This document shows positions 17,116 through 26,200 of a stretch of 64,000 bases of DNA, one piece after another. Both the position numbers and the translations under genes were made by a program. The stretch spans positions 2,108,001 through 2,172,000 of the forward strand of contig NZ_CP059493.1 of assembly GCF_014042015.1 (NCBI RefSeq). Direction: 5' to 3'. This stretch comes from Actinotalea sp. JY-7876. Lineage in GTDB: Bacteria; Actinomycetota; Actinomycetes; Actinomycetales; Cellulomonadaceae. The notes below the pieces were generated by a model that did no database searches, was not told the DNA's origin, and saw only the letters and a program-made list of their open reading frames with translations. Within the stretch, counting starts at the first letter, position 1. The number at the start of each line of letters is the position of its first letter.

Positions 17116-18411
17116 ATGAGTCGCAAGTCCTTCACGGGGATGCTAGCCATCACCGCCGCCTCGGCCACCGCGCTGGCCGCATGCGGACAGGCAGGCCAGT
17201 CCGACGGCGGCGGTGACGGCGACGGCGGCACCACCGAGCTGACCATGTGGACCCACTCGGCCGGGAACCCGGCCGAGCTGGCCATCTACGAGCAGATCAT
17301 CGGCGACTACAACGAGTCGCAGGACCGGTACGAGGTCGTCGTCGAGTCGTTCCCCCAGGGTGCGTACAACGACGCGGTCGTCGCGGGAGCCGCGGCCGGG
17401 GACCTGCCGTGCCTGCTCGACATGGACGGGCCGATCGTGCCCAACTGGGCGTGGGCCGGCTACATCCAGCCGCTCGACCTGGACCCCGCGATCACGGACG
17501 CGCTGCTGCCGACGGCGGTGGGTGAGTACCAGGACGAGGTCTACTCGGCGGGCTACTGGGACGCGGCGCTGTCCGTCTTCGCGCGCGGGTCGGTGCTGGA
17601 GGAGAACGGGATCCGCGTCCCGACCGTCGAGGAGCCGTGGACGCGGGAGGAGTTCGACGCCGCGCTCACCACGCTCCAGGGCGCGGGCTACGCCACCCCC
17701 CTCGACATCGGCGCGGAGGACGCCGGCGAGTGGTGGTCCTACGCCTACTCGCCGATGCTCCAGAGCGCCGGCGGAGACCTCATCGACCGCGAGTCGATGC
17801 TCACCGCCGAGGGTGCGCTCAACGGGCCCGAAGCCGTCGAGTTCTTCGAGTGGTTCCAGGGCCTCTTCGAGCGCGGCCTCGCGAGCAACGCCGGGACGAT
17901 CGGCAACGAGGAGTTCAACAACGACGAGGTCGCCCTGAGCTACACGGGCGTGTGGAACGCGCTGGACTCGCTCGAGACGGTGGGTGAGGACCTGCTCATC
18001 CTCCCGCCGCCGGACCTCGGCGAGGGGCCGAAGATCGGCGGAGCGTCCTGGCAGTGGGGCATCTCGGCCGAGTGCGAGGCGAGCGAGGGGGCACGCGAGT
18101 ACCTCGAGTTCAGCTTCGACCCGCAGTACATCGCCGCCTTCGCGGACGGCCAGGTGGTCATCCCCGCGACGGCCGAGGCCGAGGAGCTCTCCGAGATGTT
18201 CGGCGAGGGGGACCCGCTGCAGCCCTTCGTCGAGCTGTCCCAGCAGCTCGCGCTCGAGCGACCGCCCACACCGGCGTACCCGATCATCTCGAGCGTCTTC
18301 GAGCGGGCCGGCAAGGACATCATGAACGGCGCCGACGTCCAGGAGACGCTCGACCAGGCCGTCCAGGAGATCGACACCAACATCGAGTCCAACGACGGCT
18401 ACGGCTTCTGA
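17116..18411 (+). CDS. Sugar-binding lipoprotein of an ABC importer
   Basis: A 431-residue extracellular solute-binding protein, family 1, with a Sec lipoprotein signal ending LAAC (Cys23) and a Gly/Asp-rich linker. It should be lipid-anchored on the outer face of the membrane. The ATG at 17116 is preceded by GAAGGGA; an ATG at 17101 overlaps that site. Downstream, inverted repeats at 18413-18497 lie before the permease genes. The glycosidase at the end of the operon suggests a fructose-containing oligosaccharide, an inference only. Confidence 0.9.
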   Translation: MSRKSFTGMLAITAASATALAACGQAGQSDGGGDGDGGTTELTMWTHSAGNPAELAIYEQIIGDYNESQDRYEVVVESFPQGAYNDAVVAGAAAGDLPCLLDMDGPIVPNWAWAGYIQPLDLDPAITDALLPTAVGEYQDEVYSAGYWDAALSVFARGSVLEENGIRVPTVEEPWTREEFDAALTTLQGAGYATPLDIGAEDAGEWWSYAYSPMLQSAGGDLIDRESMLTAEGALNGPEAVEFFEWFQGLFERGLASNAGTIGNEEFNNDEVALSYTGVWNALDSLETVGEDLLILPPPDLGEGPKIGGASWQWGISAECEASEGAREYLEFSFDPQYIAAFADGQVVIPATAEAEELSEMFGEGDPLQPFVELSQQLALERPPTPAYPIISSVFERAGKDIMNGADVQETLDQAVQEIDTNIESNDGYGF

Positions 18412-18412
18412 G

Positions 18413-18497
18413 CCGACCGTCCTGAACGGCGGTCGGGGCGGCGCGCCCCGGCCGGGCCGTGGCGACCGTGGCCGCGACCCGACGACGCGCCGCCCCG
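18413..18497 (+). terminator. Nested hairpins between binding protein and permease genes
   Basis: A 7-bp stem (18413-18419 with 18430-18436) begins just after the binding-protein stop. An alternative larger stem pairs 18434-18445 perfectly with 18486-18497 (12 bp) around a GC-rich interior that can fold further. Because these share bases they may be competing structures. No U-run is present. Partial termination or mRNA protection is likely. Confidence 0.5.
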
Positions 18498-18522
18498 CCG
18501 AGCCGCCGGATCGGATGTCACC

Positions 18523-19491
18523 ATGACTCTCCCCGCTCAGCAGATCACCCCGCACGCGCTGCCGGACGAGGCGGTCACCCAGGCGCTCACCGGCCGCAAC
18601 CGCCGTCGCGCGCGCGCCGCCCGTCAGGGTCACCGCTCGGCCTACTGGATGGTCGCCCCGGCGACCCTCCTGCTCCTCCTCTTCCTGGTCGTGCCCGTGC
18701 TGCTCGCCTTCGGGCTCAGCTTCACGAACGCCCGGCTGATCTCGCCCAACCCGCCACGCTTCGTCGGCGGCGACAACTTCGTCCGGGCGTTCACGCAGGA
18801 CCCGACGTTCCTCCGCTCGCTGGTCAACACCTTCATCTTCGCCGTCGTGGTGGTGCCCGTGCAGTCGGCGCTGGCGCTGGGGATGGCCGTCCTGGTCAAC
18901 CGCAAGCTCCGTGGCGTGACGCTGTTCCGGATCATCTACTTCATCCCCGTGGTCACGTCGATCGTCGTGATCTCCGTGCTCTGGGAGTTCATGTACCAGC
19001 GCGACGGCCTCATCAACGCGCTGCTCTCGCGCGTGAGCGGCGGCGCCCTGGAGGGCGCCGACTGGCTCAACGACACCCGCACCGCACTCGGCGCGATCAT
19101 CGTGCTCTCCATCTGGCAGGCCGTCGGCTTTCACATGATCATCTGGCTCTCCGGGCTGCAGACGATCCCCGAGGAGCTCTACGAGGCCGCCCGCATGGAC
19201 GGCGCCAACGGGTGGCAGCAGTTCCGCAGCGTCACGTGGCCCGGCCTGCGCTCGACCATGGTCTTCATCCTCGTGACGATCACGATCCAGGCGCTCGGCC
19301 TGTTCGCCCAGATCGACGTCATGACCCAGGGCGGTCCCCTCGACACGACGACGACGCTCGTCTACCACGCGGTGCAGCAGGGCTACCGGCGCCAGGAGAC
19401 CGGCTACGGCGCGGCGATCTCGTTGATCTTCTTCGTGATCGTGCTCGTCATCGCACTCGTCCAGCGCTGGCTCACCCGGGAGAAGGACTGA
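18523..19491 (+). CDS. Carbohydrate ABC transporter permease, MalF type
   Basis: A 322-residue membrane permease of the CUT1 family with about six transmembrane helices after a basic N-terminal tail. The EAA loop reads EELYEAARMDGAN (about residues 218-230). It follows the binding-protein gene after a 111-bp structured gap, and its stop is one base before the next permease's ATG. No partner ATPase is encoded nearby. Confidence 0.92.
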   Translation: MTLPAQQITPHALPDEAVTQALTGRNRRRARAARQGHRSAYWMVAPATLLLLLFLVVPVLLAFGLSFTNARLISPNPPRFVGGDNFVRAFTQDPTFLRSLVNTFIFAVVVVPVQSALALGMAVLVNRKLRGVTLFRIIYFIPVVTSIVVISVLWEFMYQRDGLINALLSRVSGGALEGADWLNDTRTALGAIIVLSIWQAVGFHMIIWLSGLQTIPEELYEAARMDGANGWQQFRSVTWPGLRSTMVFILVTITIQALGLFAQIDVMTQGGPLDTTTTLVYHAVQQGYRRQETGYGAAISLIFFVIVLVIALVQRWLTREKD

Positions 19492-19492
19492 C

Positions 19493-20377
19493 ATGACCAC
19501 GCACCGCACGTCGGCCTCACGCCGGCTCCTCAGCTACCTCCCGATGGTCCTGCTGGCCGTCTTCTTCCTCTTCCCGCTCGTGTTCATGCTGGTCTCCAGC
19601 CTCAAGCCGGACGCGCAGATCCTCTCCGACATCGACTCGCCGCAGGCCTTCCTGCCGACCGGGGACATCAGCCTGGCGAACTACGCGGGCGTCTTCGAGC
19701 GCGTCCCGGTGGCCCGGTTCCTCGCGAACTCGGTCCTCGTGACGGTCCTGATCGTCGGCCTGGGCCTCGTCGTCAACAGCATGGCGGGGTTCGCGCTGTC
19801 CCGGCTCGAGTGGAGCGGCCGCAAGCTCGTCCTGATCCTGATCATCGCGACGCTGATCGTGCCCTTCGAGACGATCGCCATCCCGCTCGTCTACTGGGTC
19901 TCGAAGCTGCCGACCATCGTGTTCGAGAACGGCCTGCCGATGTACGACTTCGGCTGGCTGAACTCCTACCACGTGCAGATCGTGCCGTTCATCGCCAACG
20001 CGTTCTCGATCTTCCTGTTCACGCAGTACTTCTCCACCATCCCGCCGTCCCTCGACGAGGCGGCGCGCATCGACGGCGCCGGCTGGTTCACCATCTACCG
20101 GCGGATCATCGTCCCGCTCTCCGGTCCCGCCTTCGCGACCGTCGCGATCCTCACCTTCCTGCCGGCGTGGAACCAGTACCTGTGGCCGCTCATGGTCGTC
20201 CAGCAGGAGGAGCTGCGGCCGGTCATGGTGGGGGTGCAGTACTTCTTCCAGATCAACCCGGCCTGGGGCGAGGTGATGGCCTACACCTCGCTCATCACCC
20301 TGCCGGTGCTCGTGATGTTCCTCGCCTTCCAGCGGGCGTTCGTCAGCAGCATCGCCTCCAGCGGTGTGAAGGGCTGA
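19493..20377 (+). CDS. Carbohydrate ABC transporter permease, MalG type
   Basis: A 294-residue permease with about six transmembrane helices and an EAA loop, PSLDEAARIDGAG (about residues 184-196). The C-terminal SSGVKG ending is typical of MalG-like proteins. It starts one base after the MalF-type permease stop, so translation is likely coupled. The glycosidase gene follows after three bases, showing that import and cleavage are co-expressed. Confidence 0.92.
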   Translation: MTTHRTSASRRLLSYLPMVLLAVFFLFPLVFMLVSSLKPDAQILSDIDSPQAFLPTGDISLANYAGVFERVPVARFLANSVLVTVLIVGLGLVVNSMAGFALSRLEWSGRKLVLILIIATLIVPFETIAIPLVYWVSKLPTIVFENGLPMYDFGWLNSYHVQIVPFIANAFSIFLFTQYFSTIPPSLDEAARIDGAGWFTIYRRIIVPLSGPAFATVAILTFLPAWNQYLWPLMVVQQEELRPVMVGVQYFFQINPAWGEVMAYTSLITLPVLVMFLAFQRAFVSSIASSGVKG

Positions 20378-20380
20378 GCC

Positions 20381-21316
20381 GTGGCGCTCCGGCTCCCCGA
20401 CCACTGGGTGTGGGACAGCTGGCAGACGCACGACGGGGGGTACCACCACCTGTTCTTCCTGCGTGCCAGCCGGGCCCTGCACGACCCGGACCGACGCCAC
20501 CTGCGTGCGTCGATCGGCCACGCCCGGTCCACGGACCTGCGCACGTGGGAGCTGGTGCCGGACGCGCTCGTCGCGGCCGACTCCCCCGCGTGGGACGACC
20601 AGGCCACGTGGACCGGATCGGTGGTCCGGGCGCCGGACGGCTCCTGGCGCCTGTTCTACACGGGCGTGAGCCGGGCCGACGGCGGGGTGGTCCAGCGCAT
20701 CGGCGCGGCCCGGTCGCAGGACCTGGTGACCTGGCACCGCGTCCCGGGTCCGCTCACCGAGGCCGACGGACGCTGGTACGAGAAGTACGACGGCGAGGCC
20801 TGGTTCGACGAGGCGTGGCGGGACCCCTGGGTCCTGGCGGACCCGGACGGCGACGGCTGGCACATGCTCGTCACGGCCCGGGCGCGCGCCGGGCCACCGG
20901 CGGGCCGCAGCGTCATCGGGCACGCGACGAGCCCGGACCTGGACACGTGGACCGTGCGGCCGCCGCTGTCGGAACCCGCGGGGTTCGGCCAGCTCGAGGT
21001 CCCCCAGGTGGTCGAGGTGGACGGCATGGCGTTCCTGCTCTTCTGCTGCTGGCCCGCGCACATGGCCCCCGAGCGCCGGGCCACCTGGCCGGGCGGCGGG
21101 ATGTGGTGCGCCCCGGGCAGGAGCCTGCTCGGGCCGTGGGACCTGGACCGTGCGCGGACGTTCGACCACCCCAGCCTCTACGCGGCGCGCCTGGTGCGCG
21201 ACGGACCGGGCTGGGCGCTGATCGGGTTCCGGGACCTCGAGGACGGGCGGTTCGTGGGCGAGATCACCGACCCGCTCCCGGTGGTGCGCGACGGGGACAC
21301 GCTCCGGCTCGCCTGA
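20381..21316 (+). CDS. Beta-fructosidase-superfamily glycosidase, GH32-like
   Basis: A 311-residue protein with no signal peptide, hence cytoplasmic. It has the five-bladed propeller pattern of GH32/68/43 enzymes: VWDSWQTHDGGYHHLFFL at the start, WTGSVV, RDPWV (the conserved Arg-Asp-Pro) and QLEVPQVV, whose Glu may be the acid/base. The canonical WMNDPNG nucleophile motif of invertases is not present in that form, so the family within the superfamily is uncertain. Co-transcribed with the importer; probably hydrolyses the imported oligosaccharide. Start is GTG. Confidence 0.7.
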   Translation: MALRLPDHWVWDSWQTHDGGYHHLFFLRASRALHDPDRRHLRASIGHARSTDLRTWELVPDALVAADSPAWDDQATWTGSVVRAPDGSWRLFYTGVSRADGGVVQRIGAARSQDLVTWHRVPGPLTEADGRWYEKYDGEAWFDEAWRDPWVLADPDGDGWHMLVTARARAGPPAGRSVIGHATSPDLDTWTVRPPLSEPAGFGQLEVPQVVEVDGMAFLLFCCWPAHMAPERRATWPGGGMWCAPGRSLLGPWDLDRARTFDHPSLYAARLVRDGPGWALIGFRDLEDGRFVGEITDPLPVVRDGDTLRLA

Positions 21317-21423
21317 CGGCACCGGCGCGCCCGTGCGCCTCCACGCTCGGACCGGTCGCCCGATGCCGTGCCGCGTCGTAGCGTGGCGGTCACGAGCGAC
21401 CGGCCGAGCGGGAGGCGACGCGC

Positions 21424-21993
21424 ATGAGCACACCCACCGGGGACCGCCGACGACTGGGCTGGGACCTCGTCCTGGGTGTCCTCCTGGTCGCGGTCGGTCT
21501 CGTGGTCCTCCTGCACACCCTGATCGCCGCGCAGGTCTCCGTGCGCCTGCTGGCGTGGGCCACGCTCCTCTCGGGCGCGCTCGCGATCGCGGCCGCCCTC
21601 GTGCGCATCGGCCGCGGCGGCTTCTGGTCCACGTCGTTGAGCGGCGCGCTGCTCCTGGTCCTCGGGCTCGTGTTCTTCCGGCAGGCGGACGCCAGCGCGT
21701 TCACCCTCACCCTGGTCGCGGGCGCGATGTTCCTCGCGATCGGGATCACCCGGCTGATCGCCGCCGTCGAGAACGACGCCTTCCGCTGGGTCCTGGCGCT
21801 CGGCGGGCTCCTGTCCACCGTGCTCGGCCTGATCGTGGTCCTCGACCTCGTCGACGCGACCTTCGGCCTGCTCGGCGTGCTGGTCGGGGTGCAGACGCTC
21901 GTCGACGGCTTCTGCCTGCTGCTGCTGGGACGGCCCCGCGACCGCCGGCCCCGCGGCGAGCGTCAGGCGGCCGCGGCGTCGCCGCGCGACTGA
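21424..21993 (+). CDS. HdeD/DUF308-family membrane protein
   Basis: A 189-residue integral membrane protein with six hydrophobic helices in three similar hairpins, the pattern of HdeD-like (DUF308) proteins. The last helix is followed by a basic Arg-rich tail that should be cytoplasmic. HdeD of E. coli is linked to acid resistance, but the role in actinomycetes is unknown. GGGAGGCG precedes the ATG. It stands alone between the glycosidase operon and the convergent nickel transporter. Confidence 0.75.
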   Translation: MSTPTGDRRRLGWDLVLGVLLVAVGLVVLLHTLIAAQVSVRLLAWATLLSGALAIAAALVRIGRGGFWSTSLSGALLLVLGLVFFRQADASAFTLTLVAGAMFLAIGITRLIAAVENDAFRWVLALGGLLSTVLGLIVVLDLVDATFGLLGVLVGVQTLVDGFCLLLLGRPRDRRPRGERQAAAASPRD

Positions 21994-22021
21994 GCACGAC
22001 GTCGCGCGGTCACTCGGGCGG

Positions 22022-23143
22022 TCACTCGGCGGGCCGCCCGGACCGCAGCCCGGCGGTCCAGCGCTCCTCGATGCGGCCGAAGTGCCAGACCGCGAGCGCC
22101 ACCACCCACGCGACGACGAACAGGCCGACGACGACGTAGCCGACCATGCCGAGGTCGAGCCCACCGACCCACGCGACGGGGCCGCTCGTGATCGCGAGCT
22201 TCTCCGCGAAGATCGAGACCACCTCGATCCCCCCGATCAGCAGGGCGACCGCGACGGACAGGCCCGTGATCGCGATGTTGTAGTAGACCTTGCGGACCGG
22301 CTTGGAGAACGCCCAGCCGTAGGCGAAGTTCATGAAGCACCCGTCGATGGAGTCGAGCAGGCTCATCCCCGCCGCGAAGAGCACCGGCAGCGTGATGATC
22401 GCGTACCAGGGCAGCTCGAACGCCGCCGCACCCCCGGCCAGCACGAGCAGCGAGACCTCGGTCGCGGTGTCGAAGCCCAGGCCGAAGAGCAGCCCGACCG
22501 GGTACATGTGCCACGGCTTGGTCACGGCCTTCGTCACGCGCGGCAGCAGGCGGTTGATGACACCGCGGTTGTCGAGCTGACGCTCGAGGGCGGCCTCGTC
22601 GTAGACCCCGCGGCGCATCGCGCGGAACACCTGCAGGATCTGCCGCAGCACGACGAGGTTGATGATGCCGATCGCCAGGAGGAACACGGCCGACACCGTG
22701 ATGCCGATGAGGCCGGTGGTCTGCTGCAGGGCGGAGGAGTCGTCCTCGACCTGCCCGGCGAGCGCCCTGACACCCAGGGCGAGCAGGACGCAGAGCCCGA
22801 AGACGATGCTCGAGTGCCCGAGGGAGAACCAGAACCCGACGGAGACCGGCCGCCTGCCCTCCGCCATGAGCTTGCGCGTGGTGTTGTCGATCGCCGCGAT
22901 GTGGTCGGCGTCGAAAGCGTGCCGCATCCCCAGGGTGTAGGCCGTCAGGCCGAGGCCGACGCCGAAGACCGTGGTCGAGTCGACCCGGTACTGCGCCGGC
23001 GCGACGACGAGCAGGAGCAGCCCCCAGCCGATGACGTGGAGCGCGGCCACGACACCGGTCATCGCCCCGATCGAGGCCCACTCCCCCCGCGTGAGGCGCG
23101 GGACGCGGCGCTTGGCCTGGGCGGGACGGGACGACGTCGTCAT
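22022..23143 (-). CDS. NicoT-family nickel/cobalt permease
   Basis: A 373-residue secondary transporter with about eight transmembrane helices, belonging to the HoxN/NixA/NicoT family. It carries the signature RHAFDADHI (residues 74-82), FSLGHSS, and GLGFDTATE, which together define this group. It imports Ni2+ and/or Co2+, for example for urease, hydrogenase or cobalamin; none of those genes lies in the window. It is divergent from a Fur-family regulator gene with a shared 171-bp gap containing a palindrome, suggesting nickel-responsive (Nur-like) control. Confidence 0.92.
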   Translation of the reverse strand: MTTSSRPAQAKRRVPRLTRGEWASIGAMTGVVAALHVIGWGLLLLVVAPAQYRVDSTTVFGVGLGLTAYTLGMRHAFDADHIAAIDNTTRKLMAEGRRPVSVGFWFSLGHSSIVFGLCVLLALGVRALAGQVEDDSSALQQTTGLIGITVSAVFLLAIGIINLVVLRQILQVFRAMRRGVYDEAALERQLDNRGVINRLLPRVTKAVTKPWHMYPVGLLFGLGFDTATEVSLLVLAGGAAAFELPWYAIITLPVLFAAGMSLLDSIDGCFMNFAYGWAFSKPVRKVYYNIAITGLSVAVALLIGGIEVVSIFAEKLAITSGPVAWVGGLDLGMVGYVVVGLFVVAWVVALAVWHFGRIEERWTAGLRSGRPAE

Positions 23144-23202
23144 GGCAACCCCCTGGAGTGGTGTGCACCCGCGGGGGCCGGGTACCTGCTAGGCCACGGT
23201 AA

Positions 23203-23217
23203 CGCGACTCTGTCGCG
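23203..23217. promoter_or_regulatory. Perfect palindrome in the NicoT/Fur divergent gap
   Basis: CGCGACTCTGTCGCG has 6-base arms around TCT. It lies about 60 bp from the NicoT start and about 100 bp from the Fur-family start, a good place for an operator. It does not match the Nur or Zur box patterns that I know, so it could instead be an RNA hairpin. Confidence 0.35.
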
Positions 23218-23314
23218 GCTGCACCCCTGCCGGCGCTGACCCGTCCGCACTAGGCTGGCGGTGCCGTGGCCACGGGGCCCGGCACCTCGCGCCGGCCGGA
23301 CGATGAGGTGAGGC

Positions 23315-23815
23315 ATGACGAGCGACGAGGCGACGTCGGGCCACACGCCGGACGATGCGGCGACCACCGTCGCCCGGGTGCGCGCGATGCTCCGCGCCCG
23401 CGGCGAGCGCATGACGCGGCCGCGCCGCGCCGTCCTGACGGTGCTGTCGCGAGCCGACGGCCACCTCGGGGCCGAGGAGATCCTCGGCGCCGTCGCGCAG
23501 GAGGACCCCACCGTCCACCGCGCGACCGTCTACCGCACCCTCGAGGCGCTCGCCGCGCTCGGCGTCGTCCAGCACGTCCACGTGCGGCGCACGGGGACGG
23601 CCTACCACCTGGCCCGCGAGGCCCACCTGCACGCGGAGTGCCAGCGCTGCGGCGTCGTGCAGGACCTGCCCGCCGCTCTGCTGGACGACGTCGCCCGCGT
23701 CGTCGACCGAGAGCACGGGTTCGCCCTCGCCGCGACCCATGTGGCGCTGTCCGGCGTCTGCCGCCAGTGCCGCACCGACCCGACGGGCCCGGCGGGTCCC
23801 GCCGGTCACCGGTAG
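23315..23815 (+). CDS. Fur-family metalloregulator, possibly Nur-like
   Basis: A 166-residue Fur-superfamily repressor with N-terminal winged helix (RMTRPRRAVLTVLSRADGHL, then HRATVYRTLEAL) and C-terminal dimerisation domain. Metal-site features include CQRCG (about residues 109-113) and CRQC near the C-terminus, the paired structural-zinc cysteines. It differs from the Zur at 60029-60463. Because it is divergent from a nickel/cobalt permease, I infer a nickel sensor like Streptomyces Nur; Fur or another subtype is possible. Confidence 0.8.
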   Translation: MTSDEATSGHTPDDAATTVARVRAMLRARGERMTRPRRAVLTVLSRADGHLGAEEILGAVAQEDPTVHRATVYRTLEALAALGVVQHVHVRRTGTAYHLAREAHLHAECQRCGVVQDLPAALLDDVARVVDREHGFALAATHVALSGVCRQCRTDPTGPAGPAGHR

Positions 23816-23828
23816 GTGGCACCAGGCC

Positions 23829-23858
23829 GAGCGAGACGACATCGAGCGAGACGACATC
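23829..23858. repeat. Two exact tandem copies of a 15-bp unit
   Basis: GAGCGAGACGACATC occurs twice in direct succession, followed by a partial GAGAC. It lies in the gap between the convergent Fur-family gene and alcohol dehydrogenase gene. No function is evident; slippage duplication is the simplest explanation. Confidence 0.8.
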
Positions 23859-23898
23859 GAGACGCTGCGGGGGGTGGTACGAGCGCCGGGCGGGGGGA

Positions 23899-25050
23899 TC
23901 AGAGGATCGAGCGGTACAGCTCCTCGATCTCGGCCACGCTCGCCGGACGCGGGTTGCCGCCGGCGCACACGTCGTCGGACGCGGCCTGCGCGAGCGCGGG
24001 CAGGTCGGCCTCGGTCGCGCCGACGTCCCGGACGGACCTGGGGTTGCCCAGGTCCGTGGTGAGCGTGGCGACCGCCTCGACCGCCGCCGCGCGCGCGGCC
24101 TCGAGCGGCATCGTCGCCGCGTCCTCGACGCCGAACGCCGCCGCGATGTCGCGGTACTTCTCCCCCGTGTGCTCGGCGTTGAACGCCATCACGGGCGCGA
24201 GCAGGATCCCGTTGGCCACGCCGTGCGGCGCCTCGTAGAACGCGCCCAGCGGGTGCGCCATCGCGTGCACGAGTCCCAGCCCCACGTTCGAGTAGCCCAT
24301 GCCCGCGACGTACTGGGCGAGCGCCATGCGCTCGGCGGCCGCGTCGTCGCCGTCGGCGGCCGCGCGCAACGAGGCGGCGATGAGCTGGATGGCCTTGAGG
24401 TGGAACAGGTCGGACAGCTCCCACGCGCCCAGGGTCGTGTAGCCCTCGATGGCGTGGGTCAGGGCGTCCAGCCCGGTCGCGACCTTCAGCGCGCGCGGCG
24501 CGCCGGCCATCATGTCGGAGTCCACGACGGCCAGGACCGGGATCGCGTGCGGGTCGAAGCAGACGAACTTTCGGCGCCGCTCGGGGTCCGTGATGACGTA
24601 GTTGATCGTCGTCTCGGACGCGGTGCCGGCCGTCGTCGGCACCGCGACGATCGGCACGGACGGGTTCGCGGTCGCGGCGCCACCCTCGAGGGACCGCACG
24701 TCGGCGAACTCTGGGTTGGCCACGACGATGCCGATTGCCTTGCACGTGTCCTGCGGCGAACCGCCGCCCACGGCGACCAGCACGTCGGCGTGGGACGCCC
24801 GGAACGCCGCCACGCCCGCCTGGACGTTGGCGATGGGCGGGTTGGGCAGGACGTCGGAGAAGACCTCGTAGGGGAAGGACGCGGCGTCGAGCAGGTCGGT
24901 CACCCGCGCGGTGACCCCCGCGTCGACCAGCGCCCGGTCGCTCACCACCAGGGCCTTGCTGAAGCCCCGGCCCACGAGCTCCCCCGGTATCACCGAGATC
25001 GACCCCGCGCCGAAGTGCGCCGTCTGGTTCCAGATCATCCGATGCGCCAT
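23899..25050 (-). CDS. Iron-containing alcohol dehydrogenase, FucO-like
   Basis: A 383-residue NAD(P)-dependent group III dehydrogenase. NAD-binding GGGSPQD (about residues 94-100) and the metal-site region with HAMAHPLGAFYEAPHG (about residues 261-276), where His residues bind Fe2+, are clear. The closest known members are lactaldehyde/1,2-propanediol reductase FucO and 1,3-propanediol dehydrogenases. ATG 25050 follows a purine-rich AGGGGGCGAG site. No fucose or rhamnose pathway genes are next to it, so the physiological substrate is uncertain. Confidence 0.85.
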   Translation of the reverse strand: MAHRMIWNQTAHFGAGSISVIPGELVGRGFSKALVVSDRALVDAGVTARVTDLLDAASFPYEVFSDVLPNPPIANVQAGVAAFRASHADVLVAVGGGSPQDTCKAIGIVVANPEFADVRSLEGGAATANPSVPIVAVPTTAGTASETTINYVITDPERRRKFVCFDPHAIPVLAVVDSDMMAGAPRALKVATGLDALTHAIEGYTTLGAWELSDLFHLKAIQLIAASLRAAADGDDAAAERMALAQYVAGMGYSNVGLGLVHAMAHPLGAFYEAPHGVANGILLAPVMAFNAEHTGEKYRDIAAAFGVEDAATMPLEAARAAAVEAVATLTTDLGNPRSVRDVGATEADLPALAQAASDDVCAGGNPRPASVAEIEELYRSIL

Positions 25051-25135
25051 CGCACTCGCCCCCTGCCGTCCAGGGTAGGTCGCCGGCAGTCGCACCGCGC
25101 GGCGGTGCCGTGCGGGCGTCACGGCCCGCGGGGCG

Positions 25136-26086
25136 TCAGTGAGCGGCCGTGGCGCCCTTGCGCCGCGGGATGACGTGCATGATCGCGACGACGACCGCCC
25201 CCACGACGACGCCGATGAGCGCGGACGCGAGCGTGTTGACGAGCCAGGCCAGGAACCCGCCGATACCGCCGACGTCGTGCACGGCCTCCTCGGCGTGGTG
25301 CACGAGGTCGTACAGCGCGTGCCAGCCGAGCTCGTCGACGCCGACGAGCAGGATGTGCCCGCCGACCCAGAGCATCGCCGCGATCCCCACCGTGGAGAGC
25401 AGGGCCAGCACCTTGGGCATGCCCTTGACCAGGAGCCGGCCCGCCGTCGCGACGGCGCCCTGGCGGGTCTGCGCGAGCCGCAGGCCGATGTCGTCCATCT
25501 TGACGATCAGCGCGACGACGCCGTAGACGAGCGCCGTGATCGCGAGCGCGACGACGACGAGGATCACGGCGCGCGAGACGAACGGCTCGTCCGCCACCTC
25601 GTTGAGCGCGATGACCATGATCTCCGCCGACAGGATGAAGTCCGTCTTGATGGCGCCGTTGGTCATCGTCTTCTCGACGTCCTGCCCCTGCAGGGGCGCC
25701 GGCACGGCGGCCTTCTTCTCCTTGCCGTGCCCGGTGAGGACCTCGTAGAGCTTCTCCGCCCCCTCGAACGCCAGGTAGGTGCCGCCGAGCATGAGTATGG
25801 GAGTGAGGAGCCAGGGCAGGAACTGGCTCAGCAGCAGGATCGCCGGGAGGATGAAGAGCAGCTTGTTGCGCAGCGAGCCGACGGCGATCCGCTTGATCAT
25901 CGGCAGCTCGCGGTTCGGCGTGAAGCCGGTGACGTAGCGGGGGGTCACCGCCGTGTCGTCGATGACCACGCCGATGGCCTTCGAGCTCGCGCGTCCCGCC
26001 GCGGCGGCGACGTCGTCCACCGAGGCGGCGGCGATCTTCGCCAGCGCGGCGATGTCGTCGAGCAGTGCGGCCAGACCACCAGGCAT
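25136..26086 (-). CDS. DUF808 family membrane protein, YedI-like
   Basis: A 316-residue protein. It opens with AALLDDIAALAKIAAASVDDV, then conserved KAIGVVIDDTAVTPRYVTGF, followed by about six transmembrane helices; these mark the DUF808/YedI family. Length is normal. GAGGGAG precedes ATG 26086. Function is not established; the family is widespread and predicted to be in the inner membrane. It lies 85 bp upstream of the alcohol dehydrogenase on the same strand, but there is no evidence for a shared role. Confidence 0.85.
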   Translation of the reverse strand: MPGGLAALLDDIAALAKIAAASVDDVAAAAGRASSKAIGVVIDDTAVTPRYVTGFTPNRELPMIKRIAVGSLRNKLLFILPAILLLSQFLPWLLTPILMLGGTYLAFEGAEKLYEVLTGHGKEKKAAVPAPLQGQDVEKTMTNGAIKTDFILSAEIMVIALNEVADEPFVSRAVILVVVALAITALVYGVVALIVKMDDIGLRLAQTRQGAVATAGRLLVKGMPKVLALLSTVGIAAMLWVGGHILLVGVDELGWHALYDLVHHAEEAVHDVGGIGGFLAWLVNTLASALIGVVVGAVVVAIMHVIPRRKGATAAH

Positions 26087-26200
26087 GAGCTCTCCCTCGT
26101 TCTCACCGCACGACCGTCGGTCGCGTCTGCGGCGCGCCACCGCAGGTGGCACCCCGGAACGTTAGGCCCTCCCAGGCACCCGCGCGCGCCCGTCTCGCGG

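Noticed and set aside
23144-23314. Cobalamin or nickel/cobalt riboswitch before the NicoT gene
   Set aside because: I cannot find the conserved boxes of either class, and a divergent metalloregulator offers a better explanation.
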